Counted from the stretch's first letter, positions 33,525-43,797 are shown. The stretch: DNA of 64,000 bases from Erinaceus europaeus (GCF_950295315.1 NC_080168.1:71476008-71540007), one strand, 5' to 3'. Numbers and translations: made by a program. The notes: generated by a model from the letters alone, not told the origin.

Positions 33525-33728
33525 GGTGGGGGTGGGTGTTAGTTCACCAGTTAAGCATACATATTACCATGTGCAAGGGCCTGGGGTTCAAGCCCCTGGC
33601 TCCCACATGTAGGCGGAAAGCTTCACAGTCTATGGTATAGTGCTGTGGGTGTCTCTCTTTTTCCCTGTTTCCCCTTGCCCTCTCAAATTCTCCCTCTGTA
33701 TCCAAAAATTAAATTAGAAAATTAAAAA
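33525..33728 (+). mobile_element. SINE type B
   Basis: CCAGTTAAGCATACATATTACC, GGGGTTCAAGCCCCTGGCTCC. Confidence 0.9.
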
Positions 33729-33729
33729 A

Positions 33730-33876
33730 AGGAGGAAGAGAGAGAGAAATATGGACAGATAGGAGAGACATCACACACTGCTAAACCACGCATGGAGCTC
33801 CTATGTGGTGCTGGGGCTAGAACCCAGGACCTCGCACATAGCAGATGTATATTCTATTGGATGAGCTTTACCCAAG
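33730..33876 (-). mobile_element. SINE type F
   Basis: GCATGGAGCTCCTATGTGGTG and GGCTAGAACCCAGGACCTCG. Confidence 0.87.
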
Positions 33877-33881
33877 CTCAA

Positions 33882-33960
33882 AAATATAATATTGTAATAT
33901 AATATAATATAATATAATATAATATAATATAATATAATATAATATAATATAATATAATAA
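33882..33960. repeat. (TAATA)n microsatellite
   Basis: About 14 AATAT units, nearly perfect. Confidence 0.95.
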
Positions 33961-34029
33961 GTAAAAAATGTCACGATGTATTTTTGCATAGAAAAATAGG
34001 TTATCTCCCCAGGTAGATGGCCTTTTTGC

Positions 34030-34250
34030 CAATATGTCCCAAAATCTCACCTCTTCAGAGCTCTACCCCACTAGTGGAAGACAGAAACAGGCTGGGGGTA
34101 CGGATTGACTTACCAACTCCCGTGCTCAGTGGAGAAGCAATTACAGAAGTCAGGAATCCTACCTTCAGCACCCTATTTTGGTCCCAATGTTAGGGGAAGA
34201 TGTCCAGAGGGCTCTGAACTCCAATTCCACCAGGACCCAAAGTGCTCGTC
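34030..34250 (+). mobile_element. L1 3' UTR fragment, diverged, sense
   Basis: GAAGCAATTACAGAAGTCAGG and GGCTGGGGGTACGGATTGAC are the complement of the block seen at 9350, 13370 and 41800. Confidence 0.72.
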
Positions 34251-34434
34251 ACCAGGAATCTTGTTTTTATATCATCACTGAAAGGGAAGTGAGTCTGGAA
34301 AACACCAGAGAAAGTCAGGCACTGTTTCACCAATCTGAGATAGAAGAGGAAAAAGTATATTTGAAAGTAGTAATAGGTATAGGTATGACTTACAAAGGAA
34401 GTGAATGTAGGACCACAGAAGTGAGTAAAAATGG

Positions 34435-34474
<40 letters not shown>

Positions 34475-34824
34475 CTCTCTCCCTGGAAGATCTTTGTGCC
34501 ACCCCAGCCATGGAGAGCGTGCATAGCATGGGGTTAGAGTCTCTTCATGCTCAGTGGGAAATGCAAATGCGTGCAAGAAGAGAACCTGAACTTCTAGAAC
34601 TTGGTACAATTTGGAAATGTAATCCTGCCTGGCAAGAAAATCTGCTGTGCTGGGGAAAAATTGGTTTATTCTGAAAAGCTGCTCTCCAGTCTGACTCTTA
34701 AAGAGCATTAAGGCCTATTAGTGAGATTAGTAGAGTTTTTATCTCATTTCCGGTGCTGTACTCTGGTAGGAGCCATGAGCTTGTAAAGTTAGAAAGTTTG
34801 AATGGAGTTTCATTCCTCTGTTTT
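34251..34824. other. Intron 3 sequence, unassigned, with a GT tract
   Basis: A (GT)n run sits at 34436-34472; no other named element. Confidence 0.5.
34436..34472. repeat. (GT)n microsatellite
   Basis: About 18 GT units. Confidence 0.95.
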
Positions 34825-35088
34825 TAAAGATTTATTTATTTTTAGACAGTTTTCTGAAGAAGAGATATACATGTCCCACAGATACATGAAGAAATGGTCC
34901 ACTTCACTTATCATTAGAGAAATGCAAATTAAAACTACATGGAGATACTATCTCATACCTGAGAGAATAGCTTTACGTCAACAAAACAGGAAATGAAAAG
35001 TGTTGGAGATGTTGTGGAGAGAATGGGACTCTGCTACACTGCTGGTGGGAATGTGAACTGGTACAGCTCCTTTAGAAGACGGTATGGA
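34825..35088 (+). mobile_element. L1 ORF2 remnant, sense, part 1
   Basis: The plus frame reads [20 protein letters not shown], the L1 ORF2 C-terminal motif. It continues at 35352 and 36560. Confidence 0.92.
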
Positions 35089-35351
35089 GGAAGTTGGGCG
35101 GTAGCACAGTGGGTTAAGCGCAGGTGGCACAAAGCGCAAGGGTCAGCTTAAGGATCCTGGTTTGAGCCCCTGGCTCCCCACCTTCAGGGGAGTTGCTTCG
35201 CAGGCGGTGAAGTAGGTCTGCAGGTGTCCGTCTTTCTCTCCCCCTCTCTGTCTTCCCCTCCTCTCTCCATTTCTCTCTGTCCTATCTAACAATGATGACA
35301 TCAATAACAACAACAAGGGCAACAAAAGGGAAAATAAATAAATATAAAAAA
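35089..35351 (+). mobile_element. SINE type A in L1
   Basis: AAGTTGGGCGGTAGCACAGTG to AAGGGAAAATAAATAAATAT. Confidence 0.94.
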
Positions 35352-35489
35352 AAGAAGACTGGAGATTCCTTAAATAAAAATGGAATAAAATTACGATCCA
35401 GCGATACCACTCTTAGGGATTTATCCAAAGAACATGAAACACTAATTTAAAGGAACATATGCAGCACTCTGTTCTTAGCCGCATTACTT
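35352..35489 (+). mobile_element. L1 ORF2 remnant, part 2
   Basis: GATCCAGCGATACCACTCTTAGG and TTCTTAGCCGCATTACTTA; the last words reappear at 36565. Confidence 0.88.
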
Positions 35490-35673
35490 ATTTTTATTTA
35501 TTTATGTATTTATTTATTTATTCTCTTTCATTGTTGTTTTATTGTTGTAGTTATTGACGCTGTTGTTATTGGATAGGATAAAGAGAAATATAGAGAGAAG
35601 GGAAGACAGGGAGGGGGAGAGAAAGACACCTGCAGACCTGCTTCACCACCTGTGAAGCGACTCCCCTACAGGT
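35490..35673 (-). mobile_element. SINE type A, outer element of a nest, tail part
   Basis: Reversed tail and purine tract to GCGACTCCCCTACAGGTG. The head lies at 36472-36559, and GCATTACTTA is the target duplication. Confidence 0.85.
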
Positions 35674-35887
35674 GCAAGGATCATGGTTCGAGCCCCCTGT
35701 CTCCCCACCTGTGGGAAGTGGGGTAAGGGGGTGGGGAGGGGTCAGCAAAGAAAGTCTGCACTATCTCCCCTCCTCTCTCAATTTGTCTCTGTCCTGTCAA
35801 ATAAAATGGGAAAAATGGTTGCCAGGAGCAGTGGATTTGTAGTTCCAGCAGTGAGCACCCAGTAGAAACCCCAGAGGCAAAAAAAAG
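35674..35887 (+). mobile_element. SINE, 5'-truncated, inside the nest
   Basis: Begins mid-head (CAAGGATCATGGTTCGAGCC) and ends with the 3' module (GCCAGGAGCAGTGGATTTG). It abuts the inverted type A directly. Confidence 0.8.
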
Positions 35888-35906
35888 AGAATTAAAATAA
35901 TATTTA

Positions 35907-36166
35907 GGGAGTCAGGTGGTAATGCAGCGGGTTAAACGCATGTGGCGCGAAGCACATGGACCAGCGTAAAGATCCCAGTTGAAGCCCCTGGCTCCCCACC
36001 TGCAAGGGAGTTGCTTCACAGGCGGTGAAACAGGTCTGCAGTTGTCTTTCTCTCCCCCCTCTCTCTTCCCCTCCTCTCTCCATTTCTCTCTGTCCTATCA
36101 AATGATGACAACATCAGTAACAACAACAATAAAACAACAAGGGCAACAAAAAATAAATATTTTTTA
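35907..36166 (+). mobile_element. SINE type A inside the nest
   Basis: Complete; a perfect 13-base duplication AAAATAATATTTA at 35894-35906 and 36167-36179. Confidence 0.95.
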
Positions 36167-36219
36167 AAAATAATATTTATTAGTAGTCACTTAATCATTC
36201 AAAATGGGATTCCTTTATA

Positions 36220-36441
36220 GGTTTTTTAAATTATATTTATTTAATTAATACAGAGAGTCATAAAATGAGAGGGAAGGGGTTGATAGAGATGCAGAGAGAC
36301 AGAGACATCTGCACATCTGCAGCACTGCTTAAACATTTGCAAAGATTTCCACCTGCAGATAGGAACCGTGGGCTTGAACCCAGGTCCTTGCACATTGTAA
36401 CATGTGTGCTCAACCAAGTGTACCACTACCACCCAGCCCCC
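36220..36441 (-). mobile_element. SINE type B inside the nest
   Basis: CAAAATGGGATTCCTTTATA (36200-36219) and CAAATGGGATTCTTTTATA (36442-36460) bound it. Confidence 0.95.
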
Positions 36442-36471
36442 CAAATGGGATTCTTTTATAAGAGAAGTAGT

Positions 36472-36559
36472 GGGGAGCCAGTGGCTCGAACCGGGGTCCT
36501 TAGGCTGGTCCTTGCGCTTTGCGCCAACTGTGCTTAACCTGCTGCGCTACCGCCCGACT
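36472..36559 (-). mobile_element. SINE type A, head part of the outer element
   Basis: GGGGAGCCAGTGGCTCGAACC to GCTACCGCCCGACTC. Confidence 0.88.
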
Positions 36560-37027
36560 CGCAGCTGCATTACTTATAATAGTCAGAGTAGAAGCAGCCT
36601 AAATACCCACTGACAGATGATTGGTTAAAGGAGTTACGGGATAGTATACTCAATGGAATATTGCTCTGCAATAAAAAAGATGATATTGTGTTCTTTGGGA
36701 CAAAATGAATGGAACTGGAGGTGATTACTGAAATAAGTAAAGAGATGAAAGACAACTACTGCATGGTTTTACTCTTATGTGGAATTTAGAGGACTAATAT
36801 ACATGGACTTGGAAAAGAAAGAAAGAAAGCCAGTCAGCCAGAGAGTGAGAGCGAGAGTGAGAGATTGAGAAACAGAAGCAAACAAACTGTGAGACCTATG
36901 GTAGATATCTCTGGGAGGTAAGAGGATGGAGATATAGAACTTTGGTGGTAGTTGTGGTGTGGAATTAAACACTGTAATCTTACAATCCTATAACCCACTA
37001 TTAGTTACAAGTGAAAATTGAGAAAAG
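36560..37027 (+). mobile_element. L1 3' end, part 3
   Basis: AATAGTCAGAGTAGAAGCAGCC, GGAATATTGCTCTGCAATAAAA and a short 3' UTR ending CCTATAACCCACTATTAG, the complement of the 17424 copy. Confidence 0.9.
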
Positions 37028-37162
37028 ATTTATTAATAATTCTGTGTAATCATTAAGACACACAGAGAGAACCAGAGCATCACTCTGGTATATGAGATGC
37101 TGGGGATGAAACTCAGGACCTCATGCTTGAGAGGTTAGCACTGTGCCACCTCCTGGACTGCA
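37028..37162 (-). mobile_element. SINE type C
   Basis: GAACCAGAGCATCACTCTGG and GTGCCACCTCCTGGACTG. Confidence 0.9.
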
Positions 37163-37181
37163 AATGAGTCTTTCTTATAAA

Positions 37182-37201
37182 CATTTAAAAAGATTAATTT
37201 A
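37182..37201 (-). mobile_element. SINE type C, tail bit (interrupted)
   Basis: TTTAAAAAGATTAATTTA is the 18-base target of the next SINE; the rest of this copy is at 37464. Confidence 0.7.
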
Positions 37202-37463
37202 GGGAGTCGAGCAGTAGCGCAGTGGGTTAAGCACAGGTGGTGCAAAGTGCAAGGACCGGCACAAGGATCCCTGTTCGAGCCCCTGGCTCCCCACCTGCAG
37301 GGGAGTTGCTTTACAAGTGGTGAAGCAGGTGTGTAGGTGTCTATCTTTTTCTCCCCTCTCTGTCTTCCCCTCCTCTCTCCATTTCTCTCTGTCCTATCTA
37401 ATAACGACAACATCAATAATGATAACTACAACAATAAAACAAGGGCAACAAAAATAAGTATTT
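37202..37463 (+). mobile_element. SINE type A nested in a type C tail
   Basis: Complete; duplication at 37184-37201 and 37464-37481 with one mismatch. Confidence 0.95.
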
Positions 37464-37592
37464 TTTAAAAAGATTTATTTATATACTAGAGAGGGAGAGA
37501 GAAAAGCAGAGCATCGCTCTCGAACATGAGATGCCGGGGATGAAACTTAGGACCGCATGCTTGAGAGGACAGTGCTTTATCCACTGAATGGA
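37464..37592 (-). mobile_element. SINE type C, main part
   Basis: GCAGAGCATCGCTCTCGAACATG and AGTGCTTTATCCACTGAATG. Confidence 0.88.
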
Positions 37593-37818
37593 GTTTTCAC
37601 ACACAAAAAAACCATGCCACTAGCTGACCTCCAGAAGTGAAAATGGTAGAATCCACACAGAAAACCAGAATCTGTTTTAATCAGTGTGAATACAGTGACT
37701 CCTCTTGTTGTTTTTGGGTCTTCTACTGGCTCAGAGGACCACTTTCTACTCCTTCACTTTAAGCCTCTGCCTGCCATTAGGACTTAAGTGAGTCTTATAA
37801 GCATGTACCCATGCTGTC
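37593..37818. other. Intron 3 sequence without recognised repeats
   Basis: Short single-copy-looking stretch. Confidence 0.45.
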
Positions 37819-37858
37819 TTTTTTTTTTTAATTTTATCTACGAAAAGGAAACACTGCA
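37819..37858 (-). mobile_element. L1 long-3'UTR copy, 3' tip
   Basis: Poly-T followed by AAAAGGAAACACTGCA, which is repeated at 38095 after a SINE. Confidence 0.85.
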
Positions 37859-38094
37859 GGGGCCAGGTGGTGGCACACCTGGTTGAGCGTAGATGTTACA
37901 GTGCACAAGGGCCCAGGTTCGAGTCCTCGGTCCCCACCTGCAGGGGGAAAACTTCACAAGTGGTGAGGCAGTGCTGCAGGTGTCTCTCTGTCTCTCTTCC
38001 TGTCTATCATCGCCTTCCCTCTCAATTTCTGGCTGTGTATCCAATAAATAAATAAATAAATATTAAAAAAAAGTTTTTAAAAAAGTTTTTTTAA
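37859..38094 (+). mobile_element. SINE type B in L1
   Basis: Full length; perfect 16-base duplication AAAAGGAAACACTGCA at 37843-37858 and 38095-38110. Confidence 0.95.
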
Positions 38095-39180
38095 AAAAGG
38101 AAACACTGCAAAAAACCATAGGATAAGAGGGGTACAACTCCACACAATTCCCACCACGAGAACTCTGTATCTCATCCCCTCCCCTGATACCTTTCCCATT
38201 CTTTAACCCTCTGGGGTATCCCCAAGGCCATTGTGGGATGCAGAAGGTGGAAGGTCTGGCTTCTGTAATTGCTTCCCTGCTGAACATGGGCATTGACAGG
38301 TTGATCCATACTCCCAGCCTGTCTCTCTCTTTCCCTAGTGGGGTGGGGCTCTGGGGAAGCAGAGCTCCAGGACACACTGGTGGGGTTGTCTGTTCAGAGG
38401 TGTCTGTTCGGCATCATGCTAGCATCTGGAACCTGGTGGCTGAAAAGAGAGTTAACATACAAAGCCAAACAAATTGTTGACTAATCATGAACCTAAAGGC
38501 TGGAGTAGTACAGATGAAGAGTTGGCGGTGTGTGTGTGTGTGTGTGTGTGTGTGTTCATTTTATAGATAGCTAGCAGGCATATTTTAGTTATATTTCAAA
38601 GGGCCTGTGGCTATACTAGTTTTTTTTTTCCCCTGAGCATGAAATCTGATATGCAGGTGGATCCAAGTTATTGTCTGGGGAGATGATCTCATGGCTGGCA
38701 GAAGGACCAGAAAGCTGGATCAGGGAAGAGAGTAGCTCCCTCATATGGGAAAGGGGTATAAATATTACTATAAACACCATCAATTTTATGTGATCTGGGG
38801 CCCATGATTATCTTAGGAACCTGTGTGACCTCTACATCCCTCTAGAACTGAGCTCACATTCTGTGGTCATGAGTAGGAACATTCCAAGCTGCCCCATTAT
38901 CGACCCATCCTCAGGTGTAGCATAGAGTATGTTGTCCATCCTCCTTTTGGAGGATGGAACATTCTCTACCGTTGTTGATTCAAGCTGAGGTCAAGGTCCT
39001 ATGGGGGCCCACAAAGGGGTCTATTTTGTTGTTCCTGCTAGAGATGACCAGTAACAATATAGAGAAGGATTTATTCAAGGTCTAGGCCCATCATGTCATG
39101 TCTCAGGACTCCCAGACTAGGGCCCCAGTTGATAGGGTGGCCTGATAGTGACTAAAGAGTCATCGTTAAAGTATGCCTGT
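38095..39180 (-). mobile_element. L1 with long 3' UTR
   Basis: Collinear with 18900-20000 (CAGAAGGTGGAAGGTCTGGC, GGACCAGAAAGCTGGATCAG). A (TG)n run at 38528-38555 lies inside. It continues at 39482. Confidence 0.9.
38528..38555. repeat. (TG)n microsatellite in L1
   Basis: About 14 TG units at a point where sister copies have GGGGGTGGT. Confidence 0.92.
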
Positions 39181-39481
39181 GGGAGTCAGGCGGTAGCGCA
39201 GCGGGTTAAGCGGCGCACCTGGCACAAAGCGCAAGGACCCACGTAGGGACACCTTGTTCGAGCCCCCGTCTCCCCACCTGCAGGGGAGTTGCTTCACAGG
39301 CAGTGAAGCAGGTCTGCAGGTGTTTATCTTTCTCTCCCCTTCTCTGTCTTCCCCTTCTTTCTTCATTTCTCTCTGTCCTATCTAACAATGACGACATCAA
39401 GAGCAACAACAATAATAATAACTACAACAGCAATAAAAACAACAAGGGCAAAAAAGGGAAAATAAATATAAAATTAAAAAA
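39181..39481 (+). mobile_element. SINE type A in L1
   Basis: Complete; perfect duplication AAAGTATGCCTGT at 39168-39180 and 39482-39494. Confidence 0.95.
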
Positions 39482-39550
39482 AAAGTATGCCTGTCTCTTG
39501 CCCTTATTCAACTTTTGTAGTCTTTGCTTTGATAAGCCTTGCTGTCTTTT
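39482..39550 (-). mobile_element. L1 long-3'UTR copy, truncated end
   Basis: CTCTTGCCCTTATTCAACTTTTG continues the consensus to the truncation point. Confidence 0.85.
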
Positions 39551-39552
39551 TA

Positions 39553-39802
39553 AATAATTTCTTTTTCCACCTGGGTTATCACTGGGCTTGATGCATGCAT
39601 GATTCCACTACTCCCAGCCTTTTTTTGTTGTTGTTGTTGAGGTGAGAGAGGGGGAGGTAAAGAGAGACAATATGGAGAGGCTCCTGCAGCATTCCTTCAC
39701 TGCTCATTAAGCTCCCCCCAGCAGGTGGGGACTGGAAGCTTGAACCCTGATCCTTGCACATGGTGATGTGTGAGCTCTACCTTGTGAGCCACAGCCCAGC
39801 TC
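39553..39802 (-). mobile_element. SINE type B with long 3' module
   Basis: CACCTGGGTTATCACTGGGC, CATTAAGCTCCCCCCAGCAGG, TGAGCCACAGCCCAGCTCC. Confidence 0.85.
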
Positions 39803-39915
39803 CAGTTTTGCTGTCTTAACACATATGGTTTCTCAGTGCCTTTTGATTATTGAGTCGAGTCCAGTTATATTAAGGGTGACTATTGGTATATGTGGATTTG
39901 CTACTGCCATTATAT
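39803..39915 (-). mobile_element. Old L1 ORF2 fragment
   Basis: GTCCAGTTATATTAAGGGTGAC and TGCTACTGCCATTATATAAG resemble a reversed ORF2 segment. Confidence 0.55.
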
Positions 39916-40779
39916 AAGTTTTTTTCTTTTTTTTTTTATTTAAGAAAGGAAACATTAACAAAACTATAGGATAGGAGGGGTACAACTCCACACAATTCCC
40001 ACCACCTGATCTCTATATCCCATCCCCTCCCCAATAGCTTTCCCATTCTCTATCCCTCTGGGAGTATGGACCCAGGGTCATTGTGGGTTGCAGAAGGTGG
40101 AAGGTCTGACTTCTGTAATTGCTTCCCTGCTGAACATGGGCGTTGACAGGTCGATCCATACTCCCAGTCTGCCTCTCTCTTTTCCTAGTGGGGTGGGTCT
40201 CTGGGGAAGCGGGGCTCCAGGACACATTGGTGGGGTTGTCTGTCCAGGGAAGTCTGGTCGGCATCATGCTAGCATCTGGAACCTGGTGGCTGAAAAGAGA
40301 GTTAACATACAAAGCCAAACAAATTGTTGAACAATCATGGACCTGAAGGCTGGAATAGTGCAGATGAAGTCTGCAGATGAAGTCACTGCAGACTGTTGTG
40401 TACTTCTGCTTTCAGGTATATATCTTTCCCTGGTTTATGGACACATGTGAACATATGCTCTATCTCAGGTGGCCTGGTCTATATCTAGGTTTGGGGACTT
40501 TATTGGGGAGTGGACCACCTGGAATGGAATTAGAGAATACTATGAAAGGTCTCATCCGAGTGATGAAGCTGAAGGGTTGTTGTTCCACACCTGAAGTCTC
40601 TGGACACAGTCTGAAGTGAAGCATGCTGGGGTGGCACTCGTTGTGTTGATTAGGTTGTGATCCGCGGATGCAATATTATTTGATATGAATTGAGAAGCTT
40701 GCAGGAAAGTGGGCCCCACCCTAAGGTTCCAGGACTGGGGGAAATATAGGCTCATAGTGGAAATGTGAGGTTCTTGCTG
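39916..40779 (-). mobile_element. L1, shortened long-3'UTR form, 3' part
   Basis: Poly-T, GAAAGGAAACATTAACAAAAC and the usual block to about 40370, then a jump of roughly 0.75 kb relative to 9172 and 18873 before GTATATATCTTTCCCTGG. It continues after the LTR at 41172. Confidence 0.88.
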
Positions 40780-41171
40780 TGTTGGTATGCTTCTAATTCT
40801 GCTTCTAAAACCCCTTCTGCTTCATTGGTTTAATCCCCCTGCTTAACACTATATTCTATTTACGTAACCACTGTTAACTAAGCACCACCCTGCCTGCAGG
40901 GCATTGGTTTAATCCCCACTGGTTTACGATGTCTTTTTGCTCCATCTCCTCTCGTAGTCACCCTGATTTCCACCAGTCTCTTTTCGGTCCACCCTCTCTA
41001 CGTCACATCCTGTTTCCACCCTACTTGGCGAGTATATATATAAAGACAGGATTGTGATTAGAGATAGCTTAGATTGTGCTGCGTTCCACATGAATAAAGA
41101 CTGAACTGCGTACCACTCAGCCATGAGTCTCTAGTCGTCTCTGTCTCCTGCCCGTGAAGCTCAGCCCAACA
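40780..41171 (+). mobile_element. Solo ERV LTR inserted in an L1 3' UTR
   Basis: A 392-bp block interrupts an L1 copy; the uninterrupted sequence can be read in the sister copy near 42480. It begins TG and ends CA, and is flanked by TTGCTG (40774-40779) and CTGCTG (41172-41177), a 6-bp duplication with one change. It holds a TATA-like GTATATATATAAAG near 41032 and AATAAA at 41093-41098, so the order is U3-R-U5 on the plus strand. A 16-base direct repeat, CATTGGTTTAATCCCC, occurs at 40823 and 40902 in U3. No internal viral sequence lies beside it. A 6-bp duplication fits class II (beta-retrovirus-like) elements. Confidence 0.88.
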
Positions 41172-41603
41172 CTGCTGTCTTAGGGTTCAAGAAGACAGTA
41201 GATATTGTTATTTGGTAATTGGGTTAACTTTGAAAAGTCCCTTTGTTAGGGTTTGCTGTATAGTACCCAGTATCTTGTATATAGCTGTGCCACCGGTTGC
41301 TTCTTTCTACTTGGTCTAGATTTTTGAGAGAGTCAACATATCAAGGACTCAGTCTATGTATTAAGAAGACTCAGTCTGTGTTTTAAAAAGTTCGAGACAT
41401 AGGATCAATTTTTCCCCTCTCATATGAATTAAACAGTGGTTTATATGACTATACTTTAATAGGAGTGTACATAAACACCATTCCCACCACCATAAGATTG
41501 TGTCCCATTCCCCCCCCCCCCCGCCCTGCCCCTCGCTACCCTGGGAAGCCGAATGTCCACCCTCCCCCTTACCACAGGGTTTTTATTTTGGTGCCCTACT
41601 CTC
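41172..41603 (-). mobile_element. L1, shortened form, remainder
   Basis: CTGTCTTAGGGTTCAAGAAGAC to TATTTTGGTGCCCTACTC, including a C-rich run at 41508-41530. Confidence 0.85.
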
Positions 41604-42870
41604 ACATTTTTTTTAATTTTAATTTTTCAATTTTTAAAAATTAATTAATTAATTTAAGAAAGGAGACATTAACAAGATCATAGGATGGGGAGGTACAACT
41701 CCACACAATTCCCACCACCCAATCTCCATATCCCATCCCCTCCACAATAGCTTTCCCATTCTCTGTCCCTCTGGGAGCATGGACCCAGGGTCATTGTGGG
41801 TTGCAGAAGGTGGGAGGTCTGGCTTCTGTAATTGCTTCCCTGCTGAACATGGGCATTGACTGGTCGGTCCATACTCCCAGTCTGCCTCTCTCTTTCCCTA
41901 GTAGGGTGAGTCTCTGGGGAAGTGGAGCTCCAGGACGCATTGGTGGGGTCTTCAGTCCAGGGAAGCCTGGCTGGCATCCTGATGGCATCTGGAACCTGGT
42001 GGTTGAAAAGAGAGTTAACATACAAAGCCAAACAAATTGTTGAAGAATCATGGACTCAAAAGTTGGAATAGTAGAGATGAAGTGTTGGGGGGTACTCACT
42101 GCAAACTCTAGTGTACTACTGCTTTGCCCTAGTTTATGGATACGTGTGAACATATGCTCTGTCTCCTGGAACCTGGTCTATATCTAGGTTTTGGGACTTT
42201 GTTAGGAAGTGAACCACCTGGGATGGAATTAGAGAATACTATGAAAGGAAAGGTTTCACCCGAGTGATGAAGCTGAAGGGTTGTCGTTCCACACCTGAAG
42301 TCTCTGGACACAGTCTGAAGTGAAGCATGCTGGGGTGGCACTTGTTGTGTTGATTAGGTTGCAATCAGCAGATGCAATATTATTTGATAAGAATTGGGAG
42401 AAGCATACGGGAAAGTGGGCCCTACCCTAGGGTCTTAGGACTGGGGGAAGTTTAGGCTCTATAGTGGAAATGTGAGGTTCCTGCTGTTTTAGGGTTCAAG
42501 AAGACAATGGATAGTTACTGTTATCATCACATTATTTGGTAATTGGGTTAGCTTTGAAAAGTCCCTTTGTTAGACATACAATCAATTTTCCCCCTCTCAT
42601 ATTAATTAAATAGTGATTTATATGACTACAATTTAATAGGTGTATACATAAACACCATTCCCATCACCAAAAGATTGTGTCCCATCCCACCCACCCACCC
42701 CACCCCCACCCCCACCCCCACCCCCCGCCGGCCCAGGAAGCCACATGTTTTTATTTTGGTGCCCTACTTTCAATTTAGTCAGATCCTGCCTTTAGTTTCC
42801 CTTTCTGATCTTCTTTCTCAACTTCTGTTGATGAGTGGGATCATCCCATACTCATCTTTATCTTTCTGTG
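41604..42870 (-). mobile_element. L1, shortened long-3'UTR form
   Basis: It has the same internal jump near 42085. At 42800 it reaches CTCAACTTCTGTTGATGAGTG, the end of ORF2, confirming that the 3' block belongs to L1. Confidence 0.88.
42682..42727. repeat. (CCCCCA)n C-rich tract
   Basis: Repeated CCCA and CCCCCA units; the minus strand has many closely spaced G-runs. Confidence 0.9.
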
Positions 42871-43043
42871 CCACCACTCAGCCCTGTCCATAATTTTTCC
42901 TCATGTATTTGAACTGTGGATTCTTTCAATATGTCAAACTGACTTCCCAAGCACTAATGTTCAACTATGAAAGGATTATTTTGCTAATAATTAAATAGCA
43001 TACATGTAAACGATTTCCCAACCTATAGAAAATACATTGTTAA
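42871..43043. other. Intron 3 sequence without recognised repeats
   Basis: A/T-rich, nothing named. Confidence 0.4.
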
Positions 43044-43221
43044 GAGGCTGGCAAAATAGCTCGCTTGGATAATGTGCTGCTTTGCCATGTGTGTAACCCA
43101 GGTTGGAGCCTGGGTTTATTGGAGGGAGCTTTGGTGTTGTGGTCTCTTCTCTCTCTCTCTTTATCTGAAACAGTCAGTATGGAGTGCTGAATCCCTAGTG
43201 ACAGCAAAAGAAAAAGAAAAG
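43044..43221 (+). mobile_element. SINE type E
   Basis: GAGGCTGGCAAAATAGCTCGC, GCCATGTGTGTAACCCAGG; GAAAATACAT flanks it. Confidence 0.9.
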
Positions 43222-43797
43222 AAAATACATAATGAGTAGATAGTATAAAAGGATGTGAAGAAAATAGAGCTCCTGTCTGGTTCTGTGCAGAAATCAAGCC
43301 ACAAGGCATCAGACCACACAGAGTCCATGTGAGTGAGTACTAAGCCTGTACTGAGACTTACTGAGAATTAACGCTGTAAATAAACTTAGCCCTTCATGGT
43401 GTCCATCCCTGGGAACTAGAAGGTGAAGGAAAAGGGTTCCATTTTCCACTCTGCACATGTTTCATGACTCTAATATTTTCCCACCAAACCTGAGTGCTTT
43501 TGAAATTCTTAGAACAACACTGAACTGTTTGGATGACTGCTTTCCCTGTTTTATATGTAAACAGCATGTTCCAGTTTGTAAGAATAAAGATAACAGTGCA
43601 CAGGGTCCTGCTTCAGCCCAGAATGCAGAGAGCAGTGGAGAATGTTGCTCCCAGCTGAGACGGAGGGGCACAAGAATCCCAAGTCAGCAGCAAAATCATG
43701 GCTTTTCTTGACCTCCATGGAGCCAGAGAACTAAGCTCTAAGGAGAGACTAAGGATGGGTTGGTCAAAGGAAAAGTTGCCGGCTCAGAAACCAGACC
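43222..43797. other. Intron 3 sequence without recognised repeats
   Basis: Mixed composition. Short open frames on both strands overlap and have no splice frame. Confidence 0.5.

Noticed and set aside
23813..34472. Regularly spaced short repeats suggestive of a CRISPR-like array
   Set aside because: They are microsatellites (CCTT, CCCCT, TAATA, GT) with no unique spacers, in mammalian DNA.
34190..34708. A 172-codon minus-strand frame containing repeated Thr-His
   Set aside because: The Thr-His run is the (CA)n microsatellite; the rest is an L1 fragment and intron.
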